Below are positions 1 to 10,365 of a stretch of 64,000 nucleotides of DNA, one piece after another. Both the position numbers and the translations under genes were made by a program. Origin of the DNA: Achatina immaculata (Eukaryota; Mollusca; Gastropoda; Stylommatophora; Achatinidae); NCBI GenBank assembly GCA_009760885.1, contig CM019710.1, positions 634,471 to 698,470 of the forward strand, written 5' to 3'. How positions within the stretch are numbered: the stretch's first letter is position 1; each line of letters opens with the position of its first letter. Below the pieces are notes generated by a model. It had not been told where the DNA came from. It saw only the letters and a program-made list of their open reading frames with translations, and ran no database searches.

Positions 1-115
1 ACATTTCAAGTTAGTTCTTGCAGTGAGATTAAGAGAACATTTCAAGTTAGTTCTTGCAGTGAGATTAAGAGAACATTTCAAGTTAGTTCTTGCAGTGAAA
101 TTAAGAGAACATTTA
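1..115. repeat. 36-bp tandem repeat, cut by window start
   Basis: The unit begins acatttcaagttagttcttg and recurs at 1, 37, 73 and 109, so there are three full copies and a partial one. The copies differ by one base (gagatt or gaaatt). The array probably continues left of the window. Confidence 0.95.
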
Positions 116-275
116 AACTGAAAAGAAAACTGCAGGTGGATAAAGAAATGTTTTAACGGGACGCGTGATGCGGATGTGGGCATAGGACAGGGAAGAGAAA
201 GGGAAAAAATGTTCACAAAGACAAGGCAGATTTATTGATTGATTGGTTTGTTGACTGATTGATTGATTCATCATC

Positions 276-620
276 ATCAGGTGCCCTGCCGACTGGAGTT
301 CGTTATTATGCTTCTCCAGAGAACACGTTCCTTCATGCAGGCCATTAGCTCAGTTGTTGATCTCCTCTCACACCATCCCGTCAGACTGTCCTGTATCATT
401 TCTCTTGGGTCTTCCTCTTGATCTTCTTCCTTCTATTTTTCCTGTTGTTATAATATTTTCAATGCCCCCTCTTTTCATTGCATGTCCTATGAAAGTACAT
501 TATCTTTTTCTTATTGTTTTGGCAAGATTTGTTGTCTCTCCAGATCTTCTCATACATTCTTCATTAGTTATTTTTGCTGTCCAAGAGATTCGCAACATTT
601 TTCTAATAAACCACATTTAT
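276..620 (-). pseudogene. LINE-A C-terminal fragment (non-LTR retrotransposon)
   Basis: Read on the minus strand this matches the tail of the LINE-A copy at 39.6-39.97 kb: a region like WFIRRMLRIPWTAKITNEE, then GRRSRGRPRE-like basic residues, then the stop. The element ends in TGATGATGATGA just after its stop codon, seen here on the plus strand as tcatcatcatca at 269-280. Only the antisense frame is long; the sense frame is broken by stops and frameshifts. The same 13-mer (tgattgattggtt) lies at 236-248 and 630-642 and may be a target duplication, but it is low complexity. The fragment is a 5'-truncated dead copy. Confidence 0.8.
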
Positions 621-642
621 CAACTGACATGATTGATTGGTT

Positions 643-1184
643 GATTTTTTATCGATCTTTATTTCGGAAGGGGTAAGAAAGTAGAGGAAAGACCTGGATT
701 TGTCATTATAAAAAAATCACTTTATTCAATATTGTAACACCACAAATCAGTGATAAACCGTAATATTAAACACGAGACGCTTATGAAAGAACTCCTGGAG
801 ATTGTGTCTCATAAAGAAGTGATTTTGAAACGAAGAAATGAAAGATCCTAGATGTAAATTCATAGCAGAAATGTTATTTTTAACAAATATAAAAGAGCAG
901 TTTTTGAAAGCCCCCGTTTGATGTGAGATAGAAGTTAATAATATCGTCTTTTATGAGAACATTTTTTTTTATGCAAAGCAGGAAAGAATTGCTCAAGAAA
1001 ACTAAACTCTGGCACACATCAAGTTAGAGGTCAGCTGTAAGAGACGATTTTTTTTTAAAAAGTCAGGATTTACACATTAGTGTGTTAATGAAAACACTTT
1101 CACTCACTCACGTAAACAACTGACTGCCTTCCAGTTATCCCGGATAATTCAGGGATGGCTGTTTTCTGAGTGTGTGTTCCCCCA
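643..1184. other. Unannotated AT-rich stretch
   Basis: No frame, RNA gene or repeat is recognised. A weak match to the LINE-G 3' end (gatctttattt followed by a taag motif) lies at about 650-680, too short to call. Confidence 0.5.
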
Positions 1185-1330
1185 CCCCCTCCCCCTCGCT
1201 GTCGATGTAATTTCCGCCACAGAATCCCCGTTTGGTTCCGGACGTTTAGATGAGTCTGCATACTGGAGCCTCGTTATCTACAAGACACGTCTGTCTTACT
1301 TACCTGTGTCTTGAAAGCCGTTAAAAAAAA
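1185..1330 (+). repeat. Dispersed repeat R, copy 1
   Basis: The segment gtaatttccgccacagaatc at 1207 and its continuation to 1241 recur with few changes at 3825-3859. Further blocks (agacgttt, cttacctgtgccttga) keep the same order in both places. Function and boundaries are unknown. Confidence 0.7.
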
Positions 1331-1857
1331 AAAAGTTGAGCCGGAACTAGTTTTTATTTCATATTACTAGATCAGAAATGCGAAGTCAACATAAAACAAC
1401 TGGAAATAAACATTTCAACCCTGTTTTAACAAGGAGAAGACAAGTTTTGTCTGTTTGTAATTTATACTGAAGTTTTGAAAAAAAAATCGGAGTAAACAGT
1501 CTATATGAAGTCATTATTATTATTATATTATTATTAGTATATAAAATTATTTATATTGCTCACGAAAAGGAAAACGAGGTAGTTTGCTATTATATAATCC
1601 ACATCCTTACAATGCCAAGTCATAGAGCGCGGCTTCGCTGTCCTGGCTGATATAGGCTATCGAGACCTCCGTGGAAGCTGCATCATTGGACCCTTCGAAA
1701 CGTTGAGTTTTAGTCCTAGCAGATTCTTAGCGTCAACCGTTTTGTTCACTGTAGTGGAAGATGTCTGGGACTAGCCAGCTGTTGTGTGTCGGGGTATTTT
1801 GTAGAAGTACGGATTACCTTTCCTTAAAAAAAAAAAAACAACAAAACAATAATTTCT
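1331..1857. other. No gene; short (ATT)n run
   Basis: Poly-A runs at 1322 and 1827 and an ATT-rich run at about 1512-1545 are visible. Nothing here is recognised as coding. Confidence 0.5.
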
Positions 1858-1892
1858 ATATTGAATGTGAGAAAGAAAGTATTACAGTGTAA

Positions 1893-2470
1893 TACAAGGT
1901 CCGACAATTAAGTAATGAGACTAATTACATAAAAATTAAAATAAACAAAGTTGAAGATATAACCTGTATTTTATTCAAAGTACCCTCCTTGTGCATTAAT
2001 ACAGCGCTTGGCACGATCTAACAAACACTGGAACGATCTCTGCTGCTCTTCTGTTGGTATGGCTCTTAAACTCGGTGTTATGGCCCTTTAGATGTCATCA
2101 GTATCGTCAAAGAAGCGTCCTTTCAATGGTAACTTTAATTTTGGTAATTGAAAATAATCGCAGGGAGACAAATCTGGGGAATAGGATGGATGGTTGAGAA
2201 CACATACTTGTTTTTGTGCCAAACATTTCTGTACAGCTACCGCCCTGTGAACCGGTGTGTTATAATGAAGAAGGAAAAAACTGCCAGGTGTTGAATACTC
2301 GAGTCGGACACGGAGAATCCTTTTCAATACGCGTTTCAAAATACTTAAATAAACTTTGGCAGTAACAATCTGTCCCCTTGGAATACATTCTTTGTGAATA
2401 ACTCCTTTGCTGTCGTATAAGCACACCAACATTGTCTTTCTACTGACCTGGTACTTGTAAGATATTTCTT
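1893..2470 (-). pseudogene. Mariner-like transposase remnant
   Basis: The minus strand encodes the C-terminal half of a mariner (DD34D) transposase: VSRKTM, then a DSKGVIHKE block, then HYNTPVH where active families have H-D-N with a catalytic Asp, then YSPDLSPCDYF carrying the third Asp, then a C-terminus ending GGYFE. A stop codon interrupts the frame at about 2088-2090. The N-terminal half is missing (about 165 of roughly 345 residues remain). A terminal-repeat-like sequence (ggtccgacaattaagtaatg) lies at 1898-1917 and marks the 3' end. The matching 5' repeat is not seen, so the element is truncated and inactive. Confidence 0.85.
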
Positions 2471-2553
2471 TCTCACATTCAATATAGCGCTGTAATAACG
2501 TATTTATGACATTCAGTATAGCACACTAATAATTTCTTTCTCACATTCAATAT
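2465..2553 (-). repeat. Repeated 20-mer beside the mariner remnant
   Basis: The sequence tttctttctcacattcaata occurs at 2465-2484 and 2533-2552, and inverted just beyond the other end of the mariner (1859-1878). Related words occur in antisense LINE sequence at 8040, so this may be the LINE into which the mariner inserted. Confidence 0.6.
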
Positions 2554-2564
2554 GCGATAGTACT

Positions 2565-2853
<289 letters not shown>

Positions 2854-2876
2854 TTTAAATTACTATTGCTTAGTGA

Positions 2877-3080
2877 AAAAATAGCACTAAGATGGACACC
2901 ACAGGGGAGCAGAAGTAAGGGTAGACGAAAAGAGACATGGAGAAGAACAACAGAAAGGATGTTGAGCAATAGAGGGCTCACCTGGGCAAGAGCAGAAAAA
3001 AAGGCAAAGGACAGGCATTTGTGGAAAACCCTTGCGGAAGCCCCATGTGCCCTGGGCACTTAAGGTTCAGAGAGAGAGAG
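2877..3080 (+). pseudogene. LINE-D, 5'-truncated copy with perfect TSD
   Basis: The reading frame covers only the C-terminal tail of a non-LTR retrotransposon: IALRWTPQGSRSKGRRKETW, a GLTWARAEKKAKDRHLWKT block and CALGT before the stop at 3061-3063. The tail is GGTTCAG followed by (AG)n. A perfect 12-bp direct repeat (attgcttagtga) flanks the insertion at 2865-2876 and 3081-3092, as expected for target-primed insertion. About 200 bp of element are present. Confidence 0.9.
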
Positions 3081-3209
3081 ATTGCTTAGTGACATACCTT
3101 TTGTATTCCTAGAAATAGGTACAAAACATTATAAGCTGGTTATAACAAAACTGGGAAAATTATTGTGATTTAATTAAAAAAAATAGAAAGGAATGAATAC
3201 TTTTCTCTT

Positions 3210-3467
3210 TTATTCTTCGAATTGCTGAATTATCAGCTTTTCCGAGCCACTGAAGCTCATTGTTTCAGACGAGACACGTCTCAGTTCCTCTCTGTTTGCT
3301 TTCTCCATTCTTATCTGTTCTTGATCTGTTTTTTTGCTAATTGTCGATTCCAAGAACCATATATCTTCTTGTAGGTTGTCTCGACATCGTTGTCTATGTC
3401 TACCTCTCGATCTCCGCCCTTTCATCACTTCTGCATAGGCCATCTTTGTTTGTCTATCCTCCCGCAT
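3210..3467 (-). pseudogene. Possible LINE C-terminal tail fragment
   Basis: The 85-residue frame carries MKGRRSRGRHRQRCRDNLQE, which resembles the basic GRRSRGR.RQRW segment near the C-terminus of the other LINEs here. The rest is not recognised and may be random. It could be a short decayed LINE piece. Confidence 0.4.
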
Positions 3468-3814
3468 TAGAGATAGCAGACATCGGAAATATCATTTTTT
3501 AATCACCAAACCTCATTAACCAGTAGACATTTATTTACCGTTATGCAGATTAAGATAATGCATTCTTTCATAATTTTTTTCCCCCGACAAATTACAACAT
3601 CTGTGAGATTTGTGTTATTGATTAATCATTTAAATCGATTGTTTAAAAAACTGAAGACAGTCAAATCCTGGGTTTGAGATTATAGCAGACATGAGGATTA
3701 TAACAAGTTATGACTGTGTTGTAGCTTAGAATCATCCATTCAGGTGCACAATGAATGTTTTCCAGCCATCTCTGATTTTAGAGATTACTCTCTGACTCTG
3801 CGTATTTTTCTCCC
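3468..3814. other. No recognisable feature
   Basis: AT-rich sequence with no convincing frame or repeat. Confidence 0.5.
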
Positions 3815-3960
3815 TTTTCTGTGTGTAATTTCTGCCACAAAATCCCTGTTTGGTTCCGGCCGATTACCCGAAATTCCCGTTTCCAGGCATAAAGAAGCGG
3901 TTTATTTCCAAGACGTTTATGAATCTACCTGCTTACCTGTGCCTTGAGAAGCCTGGAGAG
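3815..3960 (+). repeat. Dispersed repeat R, copy 2
   Basis: This pairs with 1185-1330: gtaatttctgccacaaaatc at 3825, then tttggttccgg, and further on ttacctgtgccttgagaagc. The 67-residue frame across it is not supported as a gene. Confidence 0.7.
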
Positions 3961-4909
3961 TATCAGCCAGAATTAACTGACTTCAGAGCTACTTAGGTGC
4001 AGAAAGGAAGTGCTAGAGACACGGGTTGTTTTTTTTTCTGCGTAAGGCGGTACTGGGTTTTTTTAAAAATTCTGACTTAATGTAATATTTCCGGTTCATT
4101 CCAGGGATGGTAAAGTGTGTTGATTTTCCTACAAGGTGTTTTTAAAAAAAAGGTCGTTTGAAAGTGGTTGTGTTTTATACACATATTTATTTGTTTGTTT
4201 TAAAGTACTGCCAATTAAATGATGGAAATAAGATGTGGCAGGTTTTACTGTCTCTCTGTGTTCCTGTTTGTGTTGTTGCTGCTGCTGTTCTTCATAAAAT
4301 AACATTTCATGTGTGAACTAAATGCTCTTAGCAGCTGCTGCAAGGAAGTAAGCCCTTGAGATTATGCAGTTAAGATATCAAGTTGAATAGGGAATAATCC
4401 AGCACTGCTTGTATTACTTTCAGGAACGCGCATCAAAAGCATGTTTTCGTTCAGGCTCCAGCGCCTTTTTTTTATGTTTATAAAACGATCTTCACATTCT
4501 AGAACATATTCCATACACCTGTACTCTCTGCAGAGACTTAAATGGCTCAAAGTTGGCCTTAAGAACAGTTCAGTGATGGAAAACTGGTGGACGCAAAGGA
4601 AGTAACTCCTGCTGGCTGTTAGATCTGTGGAAATGAGCCATGTGCATGTCTAGGCGACTCCGCATATGAAACTGACCGAAGCAGTATTTTGTTATTGTAA
4701 TTACTCCACGTGGTACTCGGTATCTGGGCAGTTGCCTGGGACACAAATAACAGGACAGCTGTACTATACTTAAGCAGCTAAGGAGGGTTCGGCATAAGGT
4801 CAGCAACCCTATCTGCTTTGGAAAAGAAAAATCCGATAGCTACTGAAACGGAAGCGGAGGACATAAAACTGGCGCAGGCGGAAGTAGAGAAGCACATCAG
4901 GAAACGTAA
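3961..4909. other. No gene seen; short frames unsupported
   Basis: Small minus-strand frames at 4362-4550 and 4570-4806 show no known motif. A little sequence upstream of 4910 may belong to the following LINE-D copy. Confidence 0.45.
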
Positions 4910-5108
4910 CTTGTTACCATATATAACACAGAAATGGACAGCCCAGGGAAACATGTGAAAGGGTAGACCAAAGGAGGCCATGGAGAAGAAGATGGTGAGT
5001 AATAGAGCACTGACCTGGTCAAGAGCAAGCACTAAAAGAGAAGGACAGGCGTTTGTGGCAAGCATCTTGCGGAAGCCATCTGTGCTTTGGGCACCTAGAG
5101 GTTCAGAT
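4910..5108 (+). pseudogene. LINE-D C-terminal fragment leading into GATA array
   Basis: The plus strand reads QKWTAQGNM-stop-KGRPKEAM and then a RALTWSRA block, paralleling LRWTPQGNRSKGRPKETW and GLTWARA of LINE-D. Frameshifts follow. The 3' end (gggcacctagaggttcagat) runs straight into GACA and GATA repeats at 5109, so the microsatellite occupies the place of the LINE-D simple-repeat tail. Confidence 0.85.
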
Positions 5109-5144
5109 AGAAAGACAGACAGACAGACAGACAGGCAGACAGGC

Positions 5145-5228
<84 letters not shown>

Positions 5229-5338
5229 GGGTTGGTGGGTGGTTGGACGGGCGGGCGGACGGACGGACAGACAGAAAGACAGACAGACACAGACATACAG
5301 ACAGACAGACACAGACAGACAGACAGACAGACAGACAC
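5109..5338. repeat. (GACA)n-(GATA)n-(GACA)n microsatellite
   Basis: A gacagaca block (5111-5145), a gata run (to about 5228) and a mixed ggac/gaca run form one array at the LINE-D 3' end. It makes spurious YLSI and CLSV repeat proteins on the minus strand. Confidence 0.95.
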
Positions 5339-5339
5339 A

Positions 5340-6433
5340 TAGATTATTTGGCCGCTATAAAGTTGCACTATACCCATGTTTTAATTCTTAAAAACCTTCC
5401 TTTCTTAGAGCATGCCTTCTTGCCACAACTTTTCTCTTAACTTACCTAGCAACGGAGAGCTGAAAAATAATTGAAATGTTTTCCAATCAGAACAAAATAG
5501 GGATCTTTCTGCATGTGCATAATTATTAATAGCTGCAATTAAGTCTTATTTGATTGGACAGCACATCTGATGTCTCCCTTCCCGAGATTAGTAAACTTTG
5601 ATGCCTGCTTCGTTTCCTTTCCACTTCCCTCCTCTTCCATTTCTCATTTTCTGTGTATTTAAACCACTCAACCTAATTTAGCTCTTAACTTTATTAGATG
5701 ACGTCATCGCTGACGTCACTGTACAGCAGGAACATTCCGAAACGCTTCATCATGGGAAGGAATTAAGAGCTCTTTTGGCACGGTTTCGCTCTGAACTGAG
5801 ATGACAGATATATGTAATCAGTGCAGGAGATTAATAATTAATCTTATCCCTGGTGCATCGTTTCTTTTCTTCTTCTTTTAAGAAAAAGCTGCGCTCAGTT
5901 ATGAACACTTGACACATTTTAACAAAGAATAAGAAAACATCGTTTTTGATAAAATGGTAATTGTGTACTAAATCTGTTTTATCAGAGGAAAACAAATGGC
6001 AGACATGAAAGTCATAGGCTGATTAGTAGAAGTAATGGTCGGATATCGTCAGTAAGGGCAGACTGGCCTTTGCTATCGCTGCTAAAGAAGAAAGATACCT
6101 GGTCAACTGAAGAAGGTGGGACAAGTTGTAAAGTTCCGCCTGACGCTGGCATAGTTGATACGTGAAAGTTTATTGCAGGCTGTGCAGGTTTCAGGTAGTA
6201 TGGCACCCAAGACATGTTTTAACAAATCTGCATCGTCAAAGGAAAGTTAGCCGCCCCACTGATGTGCGAATCCCAGACAGTTGTCTAGGGGACTTAACTG
6301 TAGCGACGGCTGTTAGTACTGAGTTAAGATGATTCCCAAATGTTTTTTTTAATCATTTGTTTATATTTAGTCGACTTTCTATGTGGTGTAGATGATATGT
6401 ATTGGTATATGGACTTTAAAATTAATTGATTGC
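5340..6433. other. No gene; includes a CRE pair
   Basis: No supported frame; the 67-residue minus frame at 6012-6215 has no known motif. The only notable sites are the two palindromes at 5699-5718. Confidence 0.5.
5699..5718. promoter_or_regulatory. Two CRE-type palindromes (TGACGTCA x2)
   Basis: Perfect TGACGTCA sites occur at 5699-5706 and 5711-5718. This is the binding site of CREB/ATF-type bZIP proteins. No promoter or gene is visible nearby, so activity is unproven. Confidence 0.4.
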
Positions 6434-6445
6434 TTACCCACCTGG

Positions 6446-6633
6446 TTTCTCTGCGAGAAAAAGAGGCAGACCGCGTGAAACTCTGAAGAGGACATTGTTA
6501 AGAGAGGCCAAATTAACAGGCATAAAATCCTTTGATGAGGTTGAAAGACCCGCCGAAGACAGGAAAAATTTGCGAACTACTTTGCGAGCCCTATGTGACG
6601 TTTAACGGTACGGGAAGGATATAAGATATAAGA
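6446..6633 (+). pseudogene. LINE-E, short 3' copy with near-perfect TSD
   Basis: The frame reads SARKRGRPRETLKRTLLREA, then SFDEVERPAEDRKNLRT and RALCDV before the stop at about 6603. This is the basic tail and terminal helix typical of non-LTR retrotransposon proteins. The tail is CGGTACGGGAAG(GATATAA)2. Direct repeats ttacccacctgg (6434-6445) and ttacctacctgg (6634-6645), 11 of 12 identical, flank it. There are no internal stops, so it is a fairly young, very short copy. Confidence 0.85.
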
Positions 6634-6645
6634 TTACCTACCTGG

Positions 6646-6943
6646 CCTTGCTGTTTCTGGTGCCTTAAAATAATATAATAATAGTTTGTAATGAGACATA
6701 AGTCAGAGACAGTTCGCCACACGACATCTCTATATAAATGTGATGTACAATTTATAACCTGTAGTTTCTAGATTCAAAGCCTTGGTTACATGTATGGTCA
6801 AGAAAGAAATGGTGCGCGATTGGACGAGACATAGCTTCGTGAGGTCAGGCACGGTTTAGGTCACGTGAGCATCAGGATAAAAATCCTGGGCAGAGAAGGA
6901 AACTGTGTGTATTCCCTCAGAAACGAAAATCTGAACTGTCGAG
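6646..6943. other. No recognisable feature
   Basis: Unique-looking sequence between LINE-E and the 19-bp array. Confidence 0.5.
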
Positions 6944-7436
6944 CCACACGGGTTTAGTTCAGCCACACAGGTTTAGTTCAGCCACACAGGTTTAGTTCGG
7001 CCACACAGGTTTAGTTCAGCCATACAGGTTTAGTTCAGCCACACAGGTTTAGTTCAGCCATACAGATTTATTTCAGCCATACAGGTTTAGTTCAGCCATA
7101 AAGGTATATTTCAGCCAGATAGGTTTAGTTCAGCCATACAGGTTTACTTCAGCCATACAGATTTATTAGAGCCATACAGGTTTAGTTTAGCCATACAGGT
7201 TTAGTTTAGCCATACAGCTTTAGTATAGCCATACAGGTTTAGTTCAGCCATATAGGTTTGGTATAGCCATACAGGTTTAGTTCAGCCATACAGGTTTAGT
7301 TTAGCCATACATGTTTAATATAGCCATACATGTTGACTTCAGTCATACAGGTTTAGTCTAGCCATACAGGTTTAGTCTAGCCATACAGGTTTAGTTTAGC
7401 CATACAGGTTTAGTATAGCCAAAGAGGTTTAATTTA
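6944..7436. repeat. 19-bp minisatellite, about 26 copies
   Basis: The unit is gtttagttcagccatacag. Left copies carry cacac where right copies carry catac, and the right end favours gtttagtatag, so variants are regionally clustered. Confidence 0.95.
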
Positions 7437-7540
7437 GCCATGTATGCATATTCGCGCATCATTTATATGTTCATCATGCTTGTAGATATAGCCTCCGCAC
7501 AGAAACCACGGAATCAGACTTAATTTGGCGAACCTTCTCA

Positions 7541-7746
7541 TATCATCATCATCATCATCGTAATGCGCCATGCCGGGTGACGTAGGCGGTCACACTCCTC
7601 CACAAATCACGGTCCTTGACATTTCTGAGTAGCTCTGCTGCTGATGCCCTCCTTCCGTGCCACAAAGTCAGGGCTTCTAACATCTCTTCGCTCGGTCTTC
7701 CTCTGTCTCTCCTTCCTTCAGGTTTGGCCCTTGTTATGATGTTTTC

Positions 7747-7798
<52 letters not shown>

Positions 7799-8180
7799 AC
7801 ATCACATGCCCCAGGAATGATTATTATCTTTTTCCTTATCTTTGTTATTCTACAACGTTTTCCGCTAGCTGGTCTCGAGCGCTGCTTCTTCGTTATCCTG
7901 GCTGTCCGTGGGATCCTCATCATTCTTCTCAGCAACCACATCTCTGCTGCCTCCAATGATTCTACTCATTTTCATGTCAATAGTCCATGATTCACATCCC
8001 TATTGCAAAATAGATTCAATATAGCACTGTACTACTTTCTTTCTCGCACTCAGTGACAGTTACCAACTGCACACGAAGGTTTTCAGTTTCTGGAACGTTT
8101 TCCTGGGATATTCTGCTCTTCATTCCTGTGACACATCTTCCATCAGCTGTTATCACTGATCATAGGTCTTTAAATTTGTT
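7541..8180 (-). pseudogene. LINE-A-like 3' portion with internal (GA)n expansion
   Basis: The minus strand gives VNKF and ITADGRCVTGMKSRISQ upstream, then MEAAEMWLLRRMMRIPRTAR, then a run of Arg-Glu pairs, then LENIITRAKPEGRRDRGRPS, and finally a DRDLWRSVTAYVTRHG end. The element ends at the TCATCATCATCAT run at 7541-7557. The Arg-Glu run is encoded by a CT microsatellite at 7748-7797 that keeps the frame open. Frameshifts occur further upstream. Confidence 0.85.
7748..7797. repeat. (CT)n microsatellite inside a LINE frame
   Basis: About 24 CT units sit where other copies encode a short MRRGKLENI-like stretch (agaagag). They read as (Arg-Glu)n on the minus strand. Confidence 0.95.
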
Positions 8181-8260
8181 CACTTGATGCAGTGTTATTC
8201 CATTTATATTCAAATTAAAATCCGGTGGGCACTTTCTCTTGGATATAACCATTGTATCTG

Positions 8261-8502
8261 CTATCTAGGTCATTTTCTGAGAAGAGTAGAACTGGAAAAC
8301 ATTGTGGCAAATGGAAAAATTGAGGGGAGAAGAGACAGAGGAAGACAGAGAGAGAATTTATTGGATGGGCTGCCAGTGTGGCTAGGAAGAAAGTCAAAGG
8401 CTGATCTCATAATCAAGTCTAAAGACAGGGAATTGTTGAGAGAAATGATCACCTACGCCACACGGCACGACACTTGATTGACTGATTTGATCTGTTCTCT
8501 TA
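8261..8502 (+). pseudogene. LINE-B, short 3' copy with about 19-bp TSD
   Basis: From about 8268 the frame reads GHFLRRVELENIVANGKIEG, then GLPVWLGRKSKADLIIKSKD and ITYATRHDT before the stop at 8475-8477. The tail is TTGATTGACTGATT. Flanking direct repeats gatataaccattgtatctg (8242-8260) and gatataaccaatgtatctg (8503-8521) agree at 18 of 19 positions. The coding part has no stop. Confidence 0.88.
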
Positions 8503-8699
8503 GATATAACCAATGTATCTGTTTTCTTGATCTTCTGACTCTCTCATATCTAGAGAAAGAAAGAAATAATGTAGGTTTCAAAGTTTCCACTCACACATGT
8601 CATCTTATTTCCCATAGTGTTACACATATTATCTACTACAAGCACAACCGTTTCGTATTTATTTTCTTACTCCAAAGATCAGTCAAGCTACATTATATA

Positions 8700-9492
8700 A
8701 ATACTACATCATACACGCATACTCTACATTACATGCACTCACACGTGCAAAACCTACACCATATACACATACATTACATCACACACAGAACATGCATCAT
8801 ATACACAGATTCTACATCACACACACAGAACATACTTCATATACATATACATTACATCACACACAGAACATACATCATATACACAGACGCTACATCACAC
8901 ACACAGAACATACATCATATACACATACGCTACATCACAAACACAGAACATACATCATATACACAGACGCTACATCACACACACAGAACATACATCATAT
9001 ACACAGACGCTACATCACACACACAGAATATACATCATATACACAGGCGCTACATCACACACACAGAATATACATCATATACACATACGCTACATCACAC
9101 ACACAGAACATACATCATATACACATACGCTACATCACATTCACATGCTCTACATCACACTAATAGTTCTACACCCCCCCCCTCTCCGGCTCACACACAC
9201 AGAGACACCACATCACACACACACAGAGAAACCACATCATACACACAAACACCGCATCACACACAGACACTAAATCCCATACACAAACACCACATCACAC
9301 ACACACAGACACCACATCACAGACAAACACCACATCAGCAGACAAACACCACATCAGACACACAAACATCACACCACACAGACAAACACCACATCACACC
9401 CACAGATATACACATTACACCCACAGACTCCCCATAACACACAGAAACCACATCACACCCACAGACACCACATCACACGCGCAGACATCTCA
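8700..9492. repeat. 40-bp minisatellite grading into ACACC-rich DNA
   Basis: From about 8725 to 9165 a 40-bp unit (gctacatcacacacacagaa plus catacatcatatacacagac) repeats about 11 times. Beyond 9166 it decays into caccacatcaca motifs. The 319-residue His/Thr/Tyr-rich frame is an artefact of the array. Confidence 0.93.
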
Positions 9493-9865
9493 CATTGTCA
9501 ATGTTAACTCTCTTTTGGTTTGGTCTTATCTCACGTGAAGCATGAATAATGGCGATGCACTTTTCAAAATCTCTTGTGAAGACTGCTAACAAAAAAGAAA
9601 TTGCTGAGCTATAAAAGAACAATAAAAGAAAAATCACAAGAAATTAAAAATAAGCTCACAAAAACGCACAGTTTGTCTTGGAATTTCACCCTGCACTTGT
9701 AAAGAAAGCTGTGAGAAATGTAGGAAAACATTCAGATAACTAAGAAATATCTCATGGAAAACTTCCAAATGACAAGAGGAAGGCAACCATTCCCTACGAG
9801 CTTGTCTAAACCTCAGGCTTCCAGAAACATTTGTTTGTAACCCAGGTTGATCTAGTAAACTAGAT
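9493..9865. other. No recognisable feature
   Basis: AT-rich, with no supported frame. Confidence 0.5.
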
Positions 9866-10365
9866 ACATCAGAATTTATGACAGATGATGTAGAAACGTT
9901 AATATATCAGGATTTATGATATTGGTAGGAGAGACAAAAACACGCCAGGGGTTTATGATATTAGTAGGAGGGACATATTTACATAGCAGGATTTATGACA
10001 TTAGTAAGAGAGACATTAACATGTCAGGATTTGTGATATTAGTAAGACATATTTATGATATTAGTAAGACATATTAACATGGCAGTATTTATGATATTAG
10101 TAAGAGAGACATTAACTTGCCAGGATTTATGATATTAGTAAGAGAGACATTAACTTGCCAGGATTTATGATATTAGTAAGAGAGATATATTAACATGGCA
10201 GTACTTATGATATTAGTAAGAGAGGCATATTTTTTGCCAAGATGTATGATATTAGCAGAAGAGACATATTTATATGGCAGGATTCATAATATTAATAGGA
10301 GAGACATATTTATACGCTAGGATTTATGACATCTGTAGTAGAGATAGGCTTTATGATACATCAAA
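9866..10365. repeat. About 38-bp minisatellite, roughly 13 copies
   Basis: The core is aggatttatgatattagtaa followed by gagagacattaacttgcc. Copies vary in length and diverge toward the right end. Confidence 0.92.

Noticed and set aside
354..632. 92-residue plus-strand frame
   Set aside because: Antisense of LINE-A; the same antisense frame is seen opposite the copy at 39.6 kb.
8478..9437. 319-residue open frame as a gene
   Set aside because: It is a translation of the 40-bp ACAC-rich array; alternative frames are also open and composition is only His, Thr, Tyr, Ile and Ser.
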